NCBI RefSeq assembly: GCF_024347415.1
Contig: NZ_AP025476.1
Coordinates: forward strand, 2,418,001-2,482,000
Length of the DNA: 64,000 bases
Direction: 5' to 3'
From: Vibrio crassostreae
GTDB taxonomy: Bacteria; Pseudomonadota; Gammaproteobacteria; Enterobacterales; Vibrionaceae
The notes beneath the pieces are model-generated. The model was not told the origin of the DNA and searched no databases. It was given only the letters and a program-made list of their open reading frames with translations. Below, piece by piece: positions 19,356 to 28,862 of this stretch (its first letter is position 1; each line of letters begins with the position of its first letter). A program made the translations under genes and the position numbers.

Positions 19356-19808
19356 TTAGAACCAGCGTTCCATTGAAGATTTGTCTAACTGACGAAATGC
19401 ACGATTCAGAATGATCGCCAATTCCTTATAACGAGGGCGTGGCTTCATTGGCTCTAACGCAAATCCCGTTTCAGTGATCTTCTCGTGCAGTTCGCGATAC
19501 CAGGATACTAACGCTGGCGGAAGTTGTGTATTTGAGCGGTTACCTAACCACCACATGCCTTGAAGCGGCAAACTAATAGCAAACAAAGCCATAACCACAG
19601 CTTGTGGCATCGCTTGGTAATTATTAAAGGCCATTTGCGTAAGAACGCTGATAGCAGCTATCGCGGGCATCACCTTAACACCAAAGCGCGTCGCTTTAAT
19701 GATGCGTTGCTCAGGGAAAATAGCGTTTAACTCTTTTCGAACAGGCCAGAGATCCATGTACTTTTGGCCATCTTTTAAACTGCTCGCTAAACCAACTCTA
19801 TTGCTCAT
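19356..19808 (-). CDS. yfbV: UPF0208 membrane protein YfbV
   Basis: A 150-residue inner-membrane protein of the UPF0208 family. Two transmembrane helices are predicted (about 46-63 and 72-90), flanked by soluble ends. Family marks are [21 protein letters not shown] at the start and a C-terminal stretch [18 protein letters not shown]. In E. coli YfbV is reported to affect the chromosome Ter macrodomain; whether that holds in Vibrio is not known to me. It lies back to back with ackA, the same yfbV-ackA-pta neighbourhood as in enterobacteria. GGGAGA precedes the ATG. Confidence 0.92.
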   Translation of the reverse strand: MSNRVGLASSLKDGQKYMDLWPVRKELNAIFPEQRIIKATRFGVKVMPAIAAISVLTQMAFNNYQAMPQAVVMALFAISLPLQGMWWLGNRSNTQLPPALVSWYRELHEKITETGFALEPMKPRPRYKELAIILNRAFRQLDKSSMERWF

Positions 19809-20151
19809 ATGAGTCTCCCATTAAAAAAAAGTTGAAACCATCAACTAAAAACACAAAAATTTGACGAAAAATAATATTCTTTCAAATTTTTTTGTTATAT
19901 TTGCACAATATCGCTATTATTTGCAGACCTCAATCTCATTGTTGCCCTTATTTACAATTTAAGCAACTTTGAGAAGACTTCTGCAAGGAATGCACAAGCC
20001 TCTTTTTTTGAAAAAGTGCGCTTTCACTTTATACGGAAATTAACGTTTTTTTGACCAAGGTTAGTACGCAAGCTACCGTGCTTCGTCTATTCTTGAGATT
20101 AATTTTCATCCTTAACTGATTTCGATCAGAAAAATTAACAGGTAGTCATTA
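19809..20151. other. 343-bp yfbV-ackA divergent control region
   Basis: Very AT-rich divergent intergenic region. On the yfbV side, AGTTGA/TCAACT (19830-19846) is followed on the minus strand by eight T, a terminator-like leader hairpin 15 bases before the yfbV start. On the ackA side, CTGAT-TTCG-ATCAG at 20116-20129 resembles an FNR half-site pair (TTGAT-N4-ATCAA, one mismatch per half), but it lies only 23 bases before the ackA ATG. No ORF is seen. Confidence 0.45.
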
Positions 20152-21348
20152 ATGTCTAAGCTAGTTTTAGTTTTAAACTGTGGTAGTTCTTCTCTTAAAT
20201 TCGCTGTGGTTGATGCAGAAACAGGTGCTGAGCACCTAACTGGTCTTGCTGAGTGTCTGGGTCTTCCAGAAGCTCGTATGAAGTGGAAACTTGATGGCAA
20301 GCATGAAGCACAACTAGGCGCGGGCGCAGCTCACGTAGAAGCACTATCTTTCATGGTAGAAACTATTCTTGCTTCTAAGCCTGAGCTTAAAGCTAACCTT
20401 GGCGCTATCGGTCACCGTATCGTACACGGCGGCGAGCAGTTCACTTCTTCTGCACTTATCACTGATGAAGTACTTAAGGGTATTCAAGACGCTGCGACTT
20501 TCGCACCTCTTCACAACCCAGCTCACCTTATCGGTATCGAAGCGGCTCAACAGAACTTCCCTGGTCTACAAAACGTTGCTGTATTTGACACTGCGTTCCA
20601 CCAAACAATGCCTTCTGAGTCTTACCTATACGCTCTACCGTACAACCTGTACAAAGAGCACGGCATCCGTCGTTACGGCATGCACGGTACTTCTCACCTA
20701 TTCATCACTCGTGAAGTTGCAGGTCTACTAAACAAGCCAGTTGAAGAAGTTAACATCATCAACTGTCACCTAGGTAACGGCGCTTCTGTATGTGCTATCA
20801 AGAACGGTCAATCTGTAGATACTTCTATGGGTCTTACTCCTCTTGAAGGTCTTGTAATGGGTACTCGTTGTGGTGACCTAGATCCTGCGATCATCTTCCA
20901 CCTACACGACGCTCTTGGTTACTCTGTTGAAGAAATCAACAACATGCTAACTAAAGAGTCTGGTCTTGCTGGTCTAACTGAGGTGACTTCTGACTGTCGT
21001 TTCGTTGAAGACAACTACGGTGAGAAAGAAGAAGCAACTCGTGCAATGGACGTGTTCTGTCACCGTCTAGCTAAGTACGTTGCTGGTTACACTGCAACTC
21101 TAGAAGGTCGTCTAGACGCAATCACTTTCACTGGCGGCATCGGCGAGAACTCTGGCCCAATCCGTGAAATGGTTCTTAACCGCCTAGGCATCTTCGGCAT
21201 CGAAGTTGACGGTGAAGCTAACCTTAAAGCTCGTTTCGGCGGCGAAGGTACTATCACTACAGCTAACAGCCGTATCCCTGCAATGGTTATCTCTACTAAC
21301 GAAGAGCTAGTAATTGCTGAAGACACTGCGAAACTAGCAGGTCTTTAA
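20152..21348 (+). CDS. ackA: Acetate kinase
   Basis: Interconverts acetyl phosphate plus ADP and acetate plus ATP. The 398-residue protein opens with [14 protein letters not shown], the ASKHA phosphate-binding loop of acetate kinases, and shows [10 protein letters not shown] (catalytic loop), [10 protein letters not shown] and FTGGIGENS. With pta it forms the overflow and fermentation route from acetyl-CoA, and acetyl phosphate can also feed response regulators. Codon use is highly biased, as expected for an abundant enzyme. Two hairpin terminators separate it from pta, so the two genes may be unequally expressed. Confidence 0.98.
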   Translation: MSKLVLVLNCGSSSLKFAVVDAETGAEHLTGLAECLGLPEARMKWKLDGKHEAQLGAGAAHVEALSFMVETILASKPELKANLGAIGHRIVHGGEQFTSSALITDEVLKGIQDAATFAPLHNPAHLIGIEAAQQNFPGLQNVAVFDTAFHQTMPSESYLYALPYNLYKEHGIRRYGMHGTSHLFITREVAGLLNKPVEEVNIINCHLGNGASVCAIKNGQSVDTSMGLTPLEGLVMGTRCGDLDPAIIFHLHDALGYSVEEINNMLTKESGLAGLTEVTSDCRFVEDNYGEKEEATRAMDVFCHRLAKYVAGYTATLEGRLDAITFTGGIGENSGPIREMVLNRLGIFGIEVDGEANLKARFGGEGTITTANSRIPAMVISTNEELVIAEDTAKLAGL

Positions 21349-21357
21349 TTGATTTTC

Positions 21358-21390
21358 CTGACTAGCTTCACTCGAAGCTAGTCAGTTTTT
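21358..21390 (+). terminator. ackA terminator 1
   Basis: A perfect stem CTGACTAGCTTC/GAAGCTAGTCAG with an ACTC loop is followed by five T, 10 bases past the ackA stop. Confidence 0.88.
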
Positions 21391-21405
21391 CATATCAAGA
21401 AAATG

Positions 21406-21468
21406 GGGCTCAACTTCTATTCCTACCCCAATTTAAATATCGGTGGGAATAGCAGTTGAGCTTTTTTT
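21406..21468 (+). terminator. Second terminator or attenuator between ackA and pta
   Basis: GCTCAACT...TATTCCTACC pairs with GGTGGGAATA...AGTTGAGC, followed by seven T, 28 bases before the pta start. It could limit read-through into pta or terminate a short independent transcript. Confidence 0.75.
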
Positions 21469-21495
21469 ATTTCCAATAGTCAAAGGTGTTCGTCA

Positions 21496-23661
21496 ATGTC
21501 ACGTACTATTATGCTTATCCCTACAAGCGCTGGTGTTGGTCTTACTAGTGTTAGCATGGGTGTTCTTCGCGCTATGGAGCGTAAGGGCGTAAGTGTTTCT
21601 TTCTACAAGCCAATCGCTCAGCCTCGCAGCGGTGGTAACCAGCCAGATCTAACGTCTACTATCATCAGCGCAAACAGCGACATTAAGATTGGTGAGCCAA
21701 TCGCAATGACTAAAGCTGAAGCTTTGATCGGTAGCGAAAAAATGGACGAACTTCTTGAGTCTGTTGTTGAGCAATACAACAAGATCAACAAAGACGCAGA
21801 AGTAACGCTAATCGAAGGTCTAGTACCTACTCGTAAGCACCCATTTGCTAACCAAGTGAACGCGGAAATCGCGAAAACACTTGGCGCGGAGATCGTATTC
21901 GTTGCGACTCCTGGTACTGACAACCCTACGCAACTTAAAGAGCGTATCGAAGTAGCATGTTCTAACTTCGGCGGTACGAAGAACAAGAACATCAAAGGCG
22001 TAATCATCAACAAGCTTAACGCTCCTGTTGATGAAGCTGGTCGTACTCGCCCTGACCTATCTGAAATCTTTGATGATGCAGACAGCGCTCAGCAAGCGAA
22101 CCTTGAAGTAATGCAAATCTTCAACTCTAGCCCTATCCGTGTTCTTGGCTGCGTGCCATGGAGCATCGACCTAATCGCAACTCGTGCGGTTGATATGGCT
22201 AAGCACCTTAACGCTGAAATCATCAACGAAGGTGAAATCGCGACTCGTCGTATTAAGAGCATCACTTTCTGTGCACGTTCTCTACCGCACATGATTGAGC
22301 ACTTTAAGCCAGGTTCACTGCTAGTAACTTCTGCAGACCGTCCTGACGTTATCGTTGCTGCGGCTCTTGCTGCGAAAAACGGTGTTGAGATTGGCGCAAT
22401 CCTACTTACTGGCGGTTACGACATTCCAGAAAGCATTGCTAACCTTTGTGCACCGGCATTCGCTTCAGGTCTACCAATCTTCAAAGCTCAAGGTAACACT
22501 TGGCAGACGTCTCTAAACCTACAGAGCTTCAACCTAGAAGTTCCTGCAGACGATAAAGAGCGTATCGAGTTCGTTAACGATCACGTTGCAAGCCACATCG
22601 ATGGCCCTTGGATTGATTCTCTATCTGAAGGTACTCAAGGCATTCGTCGTCTAAGTCCACCAGCATTCCGTTACCAGCTAACTGAATTTGCTCGTAAAGC
22701 GGCTAAGCGTATCGTTCTTCCTGAAGGTGACGAGCCACGTACAGTTAAAGCTGCGGCTATCTGCGCTGAGCGCGGTATCGCGACTTGTGTACTTCTAGGT
22801 AACCCAGAAGAAATTCGTCGTGTTGCTGCACAGCAAGGTGTTGAGCTTGGCGCTGGCGTTGAAATCATCGATTCTGCATCAGTTCGCGAAAACTACGTAG
22901 CTCGTCTAGTAGAACTTCGTGGCGCTAAAGGTATGACTGAAGTTGTAGCTCGTGAGAAGCTAGAAGATTCAGTATTCCTAGGTACTATGATGCTTGAAGC
23001 TGGTGAGGTTGACGGCCTAGTTTCTGGTGCTGTTCACACAACGGCGAACACTATCGTTCCTCCGTTCCAGATCATCAAGACTGCTCCTGATGCTTCTATC
23101 GTATCTTCAATCTTCTTCATGCTTCTGCCTGATCAAGTTCTTGTATACGGTGACTGTGCGATCAACCCAGATCCAACAGCTGAACAGCTTGCTGAAATCG
23201 CTATCCAATCTGCAGATTCTGCTGCGGCATTCGGTATCGACCCACGTGTTGCTATGATCTCTTACTCTACTGGTGAATCTGGTAAGGGTGCAGACGTAGA
23301 TAAAGTACGTGAAGCAACCAAACTTGCTCAAGAGAAACGTCCTGATCTAGTGATCGACGGTCCTCTACAGTACGATGCAGCAATCATGGAAAACGTAGCC
23401 GCTTCTAAAGCGCCTAACTCTCCAGTTGCAGGTAAAGCGACAGTATTCGTATTCCCAGACCTAAACACGGGTAACACGACTTACAAAGCGGTACAGCGTT
23501 CAGCAGATCTAGTATCTATCGGTCCAATGCTTCAAGGTATGCGCAAGCCAGTAAATGACTTGTCTCGTGGCGCTCTAGTAGACGATATCGTTTACACAGT
23601 AGCTCTAACAGCTATCCAAGCAGACCAAGCTGCACAAGCTGAAGAAAAAGTAATTAACTAA
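21496..23661 (+). CDS. pta: Phosphate acetyltransferase
   Basis: Converts acetyl-CoA and phosphate to acetyl phosphate and CoA. This is the long, three-domain form (721 residues): an N-terminal BioD-like P-loop region ([21 protein letters not shown]), a middle DRTGG domain (about 225-340), and the C-terminal PTA_PTB catalytic domain from about residue 385 ([37 protein letters not shown]). The N-terminal region is regulatory in E. coli Pta. AAAGG precedes the ATG. It is downstream of ackA but separated by two terminators. Confidence 0.98.
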   Translation: MSRTIMLIPTSAGVGLTSVSMGVLRAMERKGVSVSFYKPIAQPRSGGNQPDLTSTIISANSDIKIGEPIAMTKAEALIGSEKMDELLESVVEQYNKINKDAEVTLIEGLVPTRKHPFANQVNAEIAKTLGAEIVFVATPGTDNPTQLKERIEVACSNFGGTKNKNIKGVIINKLNAPVDEAGRTRPDLSEIFDDADSAQQANLEVMQIFNSSPIRVLGCVPWSIDLIATRAVDMAKHLNAEIINEGEIATRRIKSITFCARSLPHMIEHFKPGSLLVTSADRPDVIVAAALAAKNGVEIGAILLTGGYDIPESIANLCAPAFASGLPIFKAQGNTWQTSLNLQSFNLEVPADDKERIEFVNDHVASHIDGPWIDSLSEGTQGIRRLSPPAFRYQLTEFARKAAKRIVLPEGDEPRTVKAAAICAERGIATCVLLGNPEEIRRVAAQQGVELGAGVEIIDSASVRENYVARLVELRGAKGMTEVVAREKLEDSVFLGTMMLEAGEVDGLVSGAVHTTANTIVPPFQIIKTAPDASIVSSIFFMLLPDQVLVYGDCAINPDPTAEQLAEIAIQSADSAAAFGIDPRVAMISYSTGESGKGADVDKVREATKLAQEKRPDLVIDGPLQYDAAIMENVAASKAPNSPVAGKATVFVFPDLNTGNTTYKAVQRSADLVSIGPMLQGMRKPVNDLSRGALVDDIVYTVALTAIQADQAAQAEEKVIN

Positions 23662-23680
23662 TTTTTCTTTTGTAGAAAGC

Positions 23681-23711
23681 AAAAACCCTAGATTTTTATC
23701 TAGGGTTTTTT
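23681..23711. terminator. pta terminator, possibly bidirectional
   Basis: AAAAACCCTAGA/TCTAGGGTTTTT with a 6-base loop lies between converging pta and the yqjG-like gene, flanked by A-run and T-run. Confidence 0.88.
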
Positions 23712-23763
23712 ATGTCTGACAGATATGTTTTTTTTGATTTACGGCGGTTTGGTCATCGGGAAA

Positions 23764-24711
23764 TTAGTCCAATTTTTCTCGACCGTGCGCTGATTCAAGG
23801 TCTAACTCCGGTCCTTTGGGTACAACTTGAGTAGGATTAATACCTGTGTGGCTATAGTAATAGTGACGCTTGATATGGTAAAAATCGGTCGTCTCTTTAA
23901 TACCTTCGATCTGATACAACTCTTTTAGGTAACCCTGGATATTTGCATAGTCCGCAATTCGCTGCTTGTTACACTTGAAGTGACCCACATACACAGCATC
24001 GAATCTAACCAAGGTCGTAAACAACCGCCAATCCGCTTCTGTAATCTCGTTACCCGCCAGATAACGGTGTTCGCTAAGATGGGCATCCACTTTGTCTAAC
24101 GCTTCAAATAACGCGTCATACGCTTCTTCGTAGGCCTCTTGTGTGGTCGCAAAGCCGGTACGATAAACGCCGTTATTGATGTTCGGATAGATGTAGTCGT
24201 TCCATTCATCAATCTTGCTCGCCAATTCCCATGGGTAGTAATCATCAGTGTTGCCCGTTAGCTCATTAAACTCTGAGTTGAACATGCGGATGATTTCAGA
24301 CGACTCGTTACTCACAATGGTATTGGTTTTCTTATCCCATAAAACAGGAACCGTGACTCGACCTGAATAGTCCGGTTTGGATTGGGTGTAGATTTGGTGC
24401 ATTCGAGTGTGACCGAACAGAGGCTCAGGCAAGCCCATTTGCCAACCTTCACTCATCATGTCGGGGCAAACTACTGTCACATCAATATGATCGGTTAGGT
24501 CTTTCAGTTCACGGAAGATCAGCGTGCGATGCGCCCACGGACAAGCTAACGATACGTATAAGTGGTAACGACCACTTTCTGGCTCAAATTGCGCACCGGC
24601 TTTATTTTCAACCCAGTTGCGAAAGCCCGCATCTTCACGAACGAACTTGCCACCGCTTTCTTTGGTGTCGTACCACACATCGTGCCAAACACCTTCAACT
24701 AACTTACCCAT
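23764..24711 (-). CDS. yqjG: Glutathionyl-hydroquinone reductase
   Basis: Xi-class glutathione transferase-like enzyme that reduces glutathionyl-hydroquinones. The 315-residue protein carries the catalytic CPWA motif in YVSLACPWAHRTLI near residue 57, the thioredoxin-fold marks VTVPVLWDKK and IVSNESSEIIRMFN, and the C-terminal helical domain with TEADWRLFTTLVRFD and HFKCNKQRI, all typical of YqjG/ECM4. The frame reaches a TTG at 24717. I place the start at the ATG at 24711, with AGGGG 7 bases upstream and the start MGKLVEGVWHDVWYDTK as in E. coli. It is monocistronic. Confidence 0.92.
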   Translation of the reverse strand: MGKLVEGVWHDVWYDTKESGGKFVREDAGFRNWVENKAGAQFEPESGRYHLYVSLACPWAHRTLIFRELKDLTDHIDVTVVCPDMMSEGWQMGLPEPLFGHTRMHQIYTQSKPDYSGRVTVPVLWDKKTNTIVSNESSEIIRMFNSEFNELTGNTDDYYPWELASKIDEWNDYIYPNINNGVYRTGFATTQEAYEEAYDALFEALDKVDAHLSEHRYLAGNEITEADWRLFTTLVRFDAVYVGHFKCNKQRIADYANIQGYLKELYQIEGIKETTDFYHIKRHYYYSHTGINPTQVVPKGPELDLESAHGREKLD

Positions 24712-24746
24712 ATCCAAACCCCTGTGATGCTAACTTTTCTCTAGTA

Positions 24747-24787
24747 TAAAAAAAGCCAACTTTTTCAAAACTAGAAGAAGTTGGCTT
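24747..24787 (-). terminator. Second terminator below the opp operon
   Basis: On the minus strand AGCCAACTT pairs with AAGTTGGCT followed by seven T. It lies between oppF and the yqjG-like gene and insulates the latter from opp transcription. Confidence 0.8.
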
Positions 24788-24840
24788 AGTTGTTCGAATA
24801 TTTTGATGAAACTTGTTGAGCGGACCTATAAGCCTAAGAC

Positions 24841-24876
24841 AAAAAAAGCGCGACTCTAATAACTAGTCGCGCTTAA
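24841..24876 (-). terminator. opp operon terminator
   Basis: On the minus strand AAGCGCGACT pairs with AGTCGCGCTT, followed by seven T, 33 bases past the oppF stop. Confidence 0.88.
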
Positions 24877-24909
24877 GCCTGTCACAGGCTGAACCGTTTT
24901 AAATAGGCT

Positions 24910-25902
24910 CTAGACTTGTACGTGCAAGCAAGATACTGCGTGAACGTCATCGCCTTGAATCGTTGGCTTAGTTTGCGCACATGCCTCTGTTGCTTGTGGG
25001 CAACGAGTACGGAACACACAACCAGATGGCGGGTTGATTGGCGATGGGAGATCACCTTCCAACATCTGAATGGTTTTGCTGCGCTCTAAGCGTGGGTCTG
25101 GAATTGGAACTGCAGACATCAACGCTTTGGTGTATGGGTGCTTAGGATCAGAGAACAATGCATCTGATTCGCCAAGTTCTACCGCGTTGCCTAAGTACAT
25201 CACCAACACGCGGTCAGAAATGTGTTTAACAACCGACAAATCGTGCGCGATGAATACCAAAGACAAACCTAGCTCTTTTTGTAGCTCCTTCAGAAGGTTA
25301 ACTACTTGAGCTTGGATAGATACATCCAATGCCGAAACTGGTTCATCACAGATGATCATCTTAGGTTTTAAGATAAGAGCACGTGCGATACCGATACGTT
25401 GACACTGACCGCCTGAGAACTCATGCGGGTAACGGTTGATTACGTTTGGTAGTAAACCAACCTTTGCCATCATCTCTTTAACTCGATCCTTCACTTCCTG
25501 TTTAGAAAGCTCTGGGTAGAAAGTCTCTAGAGGTTCAGCAATAATATCACCAACAGACATACGCGGGTTTAGCGATGCTAGTGGGTCTTGGAAGATCATC
25601 TGAATCTCTTTACGAGTTTCACGACGCTGTACTTCCTGCATTTTAGTTAGGTCTTGGCCTAACCACATAACTTCGCCGTCTGTCGCTTCAACCAAACCAA
25701 TGATTGCACGAGCAAATGTCGATTTACCACAACCAGACTCACCTACTACACCTAGCGTTTCTCCTTCGTAAAGGTGAATATCAACGCCATCAACAGCTTT
25801 CAGGTTTGACGGTTTTGCCCAAGGCCACGCTGATTTAGCTGCGATGCTAAAGTGAACTTTCAGGTCTTTAATATCTAATAATAACTGCTTATCTACACTC
25901 AT
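24910..25902 (-). CDS. oppF: Oligopeptide ABC transporter ATPase OppF
   Basis: Second ATP-binding subunit of the oligopeptide importer, 330 residues. Walker A GESGCGKST, signature FSGGQCQRIGIARAL, Walker B LKPKMIICDEPVSALD and the H-loop FIAHDLSVVKHI are all present. The C-terminal oligopeptide/dipeptide extension has Cys residues (CVFRTRCPQATEAC) that in related subunits bind an Fe-S cluster. The frame opens at a TTG at 25911, but the ATG at 25902 overlaps the oppD stop as ATGA, the usual coupled arrangement, so I use it. It is the last gene of oppABCDF. Confidence 0.96.
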   Translation of the reverse strand: MSVDKQLLLDIKDLKVHFSIAAKSAWPWAKPSNLKAVDGVDIHLYEGETLGVVGESGCGKSTFARAIIGLVEATDGEVMWLGQDLTKMQEVQRRETRKEIQMIFQDPLASLNPRMSVGDIIAEPLETFYPELSKQEVKDRVKEMMAKVGLLPNVINRYPHEFSGGQCQRIGIARALILKPKMIICDEPVSALDVSIQAQVVNLLKELQKELGLSLVFIAHDLSVVKHISDRVLVMYLGNAVELGESDALFSDPKHPYTKALMSAVPIPDPRLERSKTIQMLEGDLPSPINPPSGCVFRTRCPQATEACAQTKPTIQGDDVHAVSCLHVQV

Positions 25903-26870
25903 TTTGTCCAAGTCTCCCAGTCAGAAAAACAAGCACGCTGACGGTCATTACCAAATGGCGTCAAAATAGGTGCTTCTTGCTTACAACGGTCCATTACACG
26001 GTGACAACGGTCTTGGTAAGGACAGCCTGTTGGCAGGCGAAGTAAGTTTGGTGGATTACCTGGAATAGTCGGTAGAATTTCACCTTCTGTATCCAAACGA
26101 GGAATCGCTTTCAGTAGGCCTTCTGCGTATGGGTGGCTTGGCTCGTAGAAGATTTCATCAACCGTGCCGTACTCCATTGTACGACCAGCGTACATCACAA
26201 GTACTTTGTCACATGAACCTGCAACCACACCCAAATCATGGGTGATCATGATGATTGCCGTGTTGAACTCATCTTTCAATTCGTTCAGCAACTCCATGAT
26301 TTGCGCTTGAATAGTTACATCCAAAGCGGTAGTTGGTTCATCAGCGATAAGCAGTTTAGGACGACACAATAGTGCCATTGCGATCATCACACGTTGACGC
26401 ATACCGCCAGAAAATTCGTGTGGGTACATAGTGATACGCTTGCGTGCTTCAGGGATTTTAACCGCTTCAAGCATGCGTACTGATTCTTCAAACGCCTCTG
26501 CTTTACCCATGCCTTTGTGCAGCATAAGTACTTCCATCAGCTGATCACTTACTTTCATGTAAGGGTTCAGTGATGTCATCGGATCTTGGAAGATCATCGC
26601 GATCTGTTCAGCACGAACTTTGTTCAGCTCTTTCTCTGGAAGGTTAAGAATCTCTTTACCTTCAAACTTCGCGCTACCCGAGATGATGCCGTTCTTAGCC
26701 AGCAGACCCATGATAGAGAATACAGTTTGTGATTTACCTGAACCTGACTCACCCACGATACCCAGCGTTTCGCCTTGGTTGAGTGAGAAGTTCAGATCGT
26801 TTACTGCGGTTACGATACCATCTTGCGTGGTAAATTCGACGCGCAGATCTTTGACATCTAATAAGCTCAT
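25899..26870 (-). CDS. oppD: Oligopeptide ABC transporter ATPase OppD
   Basis: First ATP-binding subunit of the oligopeptide importer, 323 residues. Walker A GESGSGKSQ, signature FSGGMRQRVMIAMAL, Walker B LLIADEPTTALD and H-loop MITHDLGVVAG are intact. The C-terminal oligo_HPY region contains CPYQDRCHRVMDRCKQ, the cysteine pattern seen in Opp/Dpp ATPases. It pairs with OppF to energise OppBC. It overlaps oppF by 4 bases and follows oppC by 42 bases. Confidence 0.96.
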   Translation of the reverse strand: MSLLDVKDLRVEFTTQDGIVTAVNDLNFSLNQGETLGIVGESGSGKSQTVFSIMGLLAKNGIISGSAKFEGKEILNLPEKELNKVRAEQIAMIFQDPMTSLNPYMKVSDQLMEVLMLHKGMGKAEAFEESVRMLEAVKIPEARKRITMYPHEFSGGMRQRVMIAMALLCRPKLLIADEPTTALDVTIQAQIMELLNELKDEFNTAIIMITHDLGVVAGSCDKVLVMYAGRTMEYGTVDEIFYEPSHPYAEGLLKAIPRLDTEGEILPTIPGNPPNLLRLPTGCPYQDRCHRVMDRCKQEAPILTPFGNDRQRACFSDWETWTK

Positions 26871-26912
26871 TATTGCTTCCTTAATCTTTTATAGCTTTTA
26901 ATTGCTATTTTT

Positions 26913-27815
26913 TTATCTGTCTTTTGGATCAAGCGCGTCGCGCAGACCATCACCTACGTAGTTAAAGCAGAACAGCGTAACTACCATGAATGCCGCAGGG
27001 AACGTCAATTGCCAGATAGCAACTTCCATTGTTTGCGAACCTTCTTGAAGCAATGCGCCCCAGCTTGTCATAGGCTCTTGAACACCAAGACCAAGGAAAG
27101 ATAAGAATGATTCTGTAAGGATCATGCTTGGAATAAGCAGCGTAGAGTAAACCGCTACGATACCCAGTACGTTTGGTACGATGTGACGTGTAATGATCTT
27201 CCATTTGCTCACACCACATACGTGTGCTGCTTCAATGAACTCTTTACTACGTAAGCTCAGCGTTTGACCACGTACAATACGCGCCATATCTAGCCAAGCA
27301 ATCGCACCAATAGCAACGAAGATTAGGATGATGTTACGACCAAAGAATGTTACTAGAACGATAACTAGGAACATGAATGGAACCGCGTACAAGATCTCTA
27401 GGATACGCATCATCACTCGGTCAGTACGACCACCGATGAAGCCAGAAGCTGCACCGTAAAGTGTACCAATAAGTACCGCTACGAAGGCACCCATCACACC
27501 AACCATTAGTGAGATACGGCCACCGATAAGCGTACGAACGTACAAGTCACGGCCTAAACTATCAGTACCAAACCAGTGATCCGCGTTTGGACCCACGTGC
27601 ATTGCGTACCAGTCAGTATCATCATAAGTGTACTGAGCTAGCATCGGTAAGAAGATAACCGCCAGTACCATAATCGTAAGGATGAACAGGCTGACCATTG
27701 CAGCTTTGTTACGCATGAAACGAATGCGTGCATCCTGCCACAAACTACGACCTTCAATCTCTAAACTCTCAGAGAACTTTTCGATCGCTTCTAAATTTTC
27801 TTTTTTCTTCAACAT
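26913..27815 (-). CDS. oppC: Oligopeptide ABC transporter permease OppC
   Basis: Inner-membrane permease, 300 residues and about six membrane spans. The N-terminal OppC extension (SLWQDARIRFMRNKAAMVSLFI) and the EAA loop (EFIEAAHVCGVSKWKIITRH) that contacts the ATPases are visible, as is the NADHWFGTDSLGRDLYVR segment common to OppC. It forms the translocation pore with OppB, encoded 12 bases upstream. Confidence 0.96.
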   Translation of the reverse strand: MLKKKENLEAIEKFSESLEIEGRSLWQDARIRFMRNKAAMVSLFILTIMVLAVIFLPMLAQYTYDDTDWYAMHVGPNADHWFGTDSLGRDLYVRTLIGGRISLMVGVMGAFVAVLIGTLYGAASGFIGGRTDRVMMRILEILYAVPFMFLVIVLVTFFGRNIILIFVAIGAIAWLDMARIVRGQTLSLRSKEFIEAAHVCGVSKWKIITRHIVPNVLGIVAVYSTLLIPSMILTESFLSFLGLGVQEPMTSWGALLQEGSQTMEVAIWQLTFPAAFMVVTLFCFNYVGDGLRDALDPKDR

Positions 27816-27827
27816 AACCAGTCCCTG

Positions 27828-28748
27828 TTAGTAGCGAATTTTCGGGTCAATCAGCGCTAGCAAAATATCAACGATTGCGTTGAACAAGATGAATAGGAAA
27901 CCAATCAAGATGGTTACACCCATTACTAGCGAGTAGTCACGGTTAAACGCGGCGTTAACAAACAGCTTACCGATACCTGGTAGGCCGAAGATGGTTTCAA
28001 CAACAACTGAACCTGTGATGATACCTACGAACGCAGGGCCCATGTAAGAAACAACAGGCAGCATTGCTGGCTTAAGTGCATGTTTTAGAATGATGTAACG
28101 GTAGCTTAGGCCTTTTGCACGTGCAGTTCGGATAAAGTTACTGTTTAGCGTTTCAATCATGCTACCGCGAGTAATACGAGCAAAGGTTGCTACGTAAAGA
28201 AGAGACATCGCGATAACAGGCAGCACGATGTACATGAATGTACCGCCATGCCAACCACCTGCTGGGAATATATTCCAGTGCAGGGAGAAAAGGTAAATAA
28301 GCGCCGGTGCCAACACGAAAGATGGCATCACCACCCCGAGCATGGCGGTCGACATTATGGTGTAGTCGACCCAGGTATTGTGCTTCAAGGCAGCAATCGT
28401 CCCGACGGTGACCCCCATCAATAATGTGAAGATAAAGGCAACGAAACCTACCTTCGCAGATACTGGAAGTGCAACCGCGATCAGCTCATTTACTGTGTAA
28501 TCTTGGTATTTAAACGAGGGACCGAAGTCACCTTGTAAGATATTTGTCAAATACGTGGTGTATTGTTCAAATACTGGTTTATCTAAGCCGTATTTAGCTT
28601 CGATGTTAGCCATAACTTCTGGCGGTAATGGACGTTCGCTTGAAAACGGGTTACCCGGTGCGAAACGCATGAGAAAGAAAGATATAGTGATCAACACCAA
28701 CATGGTTGGAATCGCTTCAAATATCCTTTTCATAATGAATTTAAGCAT
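27828..28748 (-). CDS. oppB: Oligopeptide ABC transporter permease OppB
   Basis: Inner-membrane permease, 306 residues and about six membrane spans. It opens with the typical MLKFIMKRIFEAIPTMLVLI helix, then RFAPGNPF, and carries the EAA loop NFIRTARAKGLSYRYIILKH. It pairs with OppC. A strong stem-loop lies in the 114-base gap that separates it from oppA, so permease and ATPase genes probably receive only part of the oppA transcription. Confidence 0.96.
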   Translation of the reverse strand: MLKFIMKRIFEAIPTMLVLITISFFLMRFAPGNPFSSERPLPPEVMANIEAKYGLDKPVFEQYTTYLTNILQGDFGPSFKYQDYTVNELIAVALPVSAKVGFVAFIFTLLMGVTVGTIAALKHNTWVDYTIMSTAMLGVVMPSFVLAPALIYLFSLHWNIFPAGGWHGGTFMYIVLPVIAMSLLYVATFARITRGSMIETLNSNFIRTARAKGLSYRYIILKHALKPAMLPVVSYMGPAFVGIITGSVVVETIFGLPGIGKLFVNAAFNRDYSLVMGVTILIGFLFILFNAIVDILLALIDPKIRY

Positions 28749-28785
28749 AAACTCACTCTTTCAGTCTGTGACAATTAAAATTAGA

Positions 28786-28822
28786 AAGACGCTACATGCG
28801 CGCCCTGCGCATGTAGTGTCTG
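28786..28822 (-). terminator. Intercistronic stem-loop between oppA and oppB
   Basis: AGACGCTACATGCGC pairs with GCGCATGTAGTGTCT around a 5-base loop, followed on the minus strand by a T-rich tract. Hairpins at this place in transport operons commonly protect the binding-protein mRNA 3' end and partially terminate transcription. Confidence 0.75.
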
Positions 28823-28862
28823 TATCGTTATAGTTATATTAACTTTTTAGAATCGAAGCTTA

